Part shown: one piece after another, positions 63,152-64,000 of the stretch
Layout of the letters: each line of letters starts with the position of its first letter
How positions within the stretch are numbered: the first letter of the stretch is position 1
Notes under the pieces: generated by a model
Databases searched by the model: none
Told to the model about the DNA's origin: nothing
The model's input: only the letters and a program-made list of their open reading frames with translations
Assembly: GCA_024036415.1 (NCBI GenBank)
Contig: JAMWET010000727.1
Span: 727,001-791,000 of the forward strand
Direction: 5' to 3'
Source: Prochilodus magdalenae
Lineage: Eukaryota > Chordata > Actinopteri > Characiformes > Prochilodontidae
Length of the DNA: 64,000 nt
Position numbers and translations under genes: made by a program

Positions 63152-64000
63152 GTATAATATCTTACATAAACACAGTTGTTTAAGTTATTACTAGACAAAA
63201 CTGCATTCTGGCATCTATAATTTTATATACAGTAGATATATTAATAATGCTGTATTATTCTTACTAGTAAAAAGAGATTTGAATGTTTCTAATGTATAAC
63301 TGTTTTTGAAAAATTTCTACCAGTCAGAATTCAAATATGGATAAGTGGACCTGGATTAATAACAAGTCACATTAAAATGTAGTTATCTGTAATTAGGATA
63401 ATATAATAATAGAAATCTCTAATCAGATTTTTTTTACTGCTAATAACTGAATTATGGATATGAGAGCATGGTATTCTAGTAAACCAATGGTAACTTACAA
63501 CAAGTCAGAAACTGGCTTTAAAGTTAAGTATACCTAACACTGTGACTGAACATCTGAAAACTGCAGAGCAGATATCTGGAATTAGATATTAGTTAGAATA
63601 GTTAGAATTTATACTAGTAAGAACAGAGTTACAGCTTGTAGTACTCGTGTCATTTTGAGCCATAGTCGCCTGAAACAGTTCTCTCATTTACTGTTCAAGG
63701 GGCGATGATGTGTCAGTGTTTGCAAGAATGTTTCACAGCAAACTGCCGGTCATTTTCCTGGGATACCACAACACAACATGCTCGGCTGATCAGTCTGATT
63801 TAAACCATTCATGTAGTACATCCTGCTGAGTATCTATAGTAATAATATGATATTCCTATGGGAATCTTACAGTCAAATACAGATCAGGTATTACAGACTC
63901 GTATATAACAGTCCTGCAGGAACATATTATCCAATATTTAATATATAATAGATTTATTTAATATCACTTAAATTTAAAAATTACTATTATTATTATTATT
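62705..64000. other. ndufa7 5' flank and AT-rich intergenic DNA
   Basis: 62705-62900 is GC-balanced and probably holds the ndufa7 promoter (no TATA seen). From 62980 the DNA is AT-rich. It holds a (CA)n(TA)n microsatellite at 63092-63150 and ends in an ATT run. No gene recognised. Confidence 0.45.
63092..63150. repeat. (CA)n(TA)n microsatellite
   Basis: ACACAC run 63093-63120 followed by TATATA with a GT interruption. Confidence 0.9.

Overview
This window is nuclear DNA from a ray-finned fish, most likely a teleost and possibly an otophysan. Genes are split by GT-AG introns. The DNA between them is full of teleost-type transposons (Tc1/mariner, hAT-like MITEs, tRNA-derived SINEs, L2-like LINEs), GATA/TA/CA microsatellites and minisatellites. 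There are no bacterial-type operons, phage or CRISPR.

Layout. (1) 1-8122, plus strand: the last two coding exons of gpr153, an orphan rhodopsin-like GPCR; the 5' part lies outside the window. (2) 8123-15700: intergenic sequence with several MITEs. (3) 15846-17640, minus strand: a complete four-exon hes3/her3 gene (bHLH, Orange domain, C-terminal WRPW) with a TATA/CCAAT/GC-box promoter at 17722-17878. It is convergent with gpr153, which as I recall is also the human HES3-GPR153 arrangement. (4) 17950-31830: about 14 kb of gene desert behind the hes3 promoter, with a 1.8-kb 52/55-bp minisatellite, a hierarchical GGAATAATAA array, GATA-type microsatellites, an internally deleted Tc1 element, and blocks of complex GC-balanced sequence that could be cis-regulatory. 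(5) 32174-50845, minus strand: two complete tandem six-exon type 1 taste receptor genes (class C GPCRs, T1R2-like), separated by a decayed Ty3/gypsy-like retrotransposon and a SINE. (6) 51200-57250: Tc1 and LINE relics plus a nearly intact 1.6-kb Tc1-like transposon whose transposase has one internal stop. (7) 58050-62692, minus strand: a complete four-exon ndufa7 gene (mitochondrial complex I accessory subunit). (8) 62700-64000: AT-rich intergenic DNA.

The genes do not form one pathway. gpr153 and hes3 look like an old syntenic pair. The taste receptors are a local tandem family for amino-acid or sugar sensing, and ndufa7 is a housekeeping gene. The best supported biology is the pair of intact, diverged T1R genes, the hes3 promoter with its neighbouring minisatellite, and the rich MITE history. 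I found no clearly new molecular system. The least explained items are a long-inverted-repeat element carrying a hydrophobic ORF inside a T1R intron, and the possible regulatory blocks at 20.4-28.6 kb. All homology statements come from reading the translations; no database search was run.
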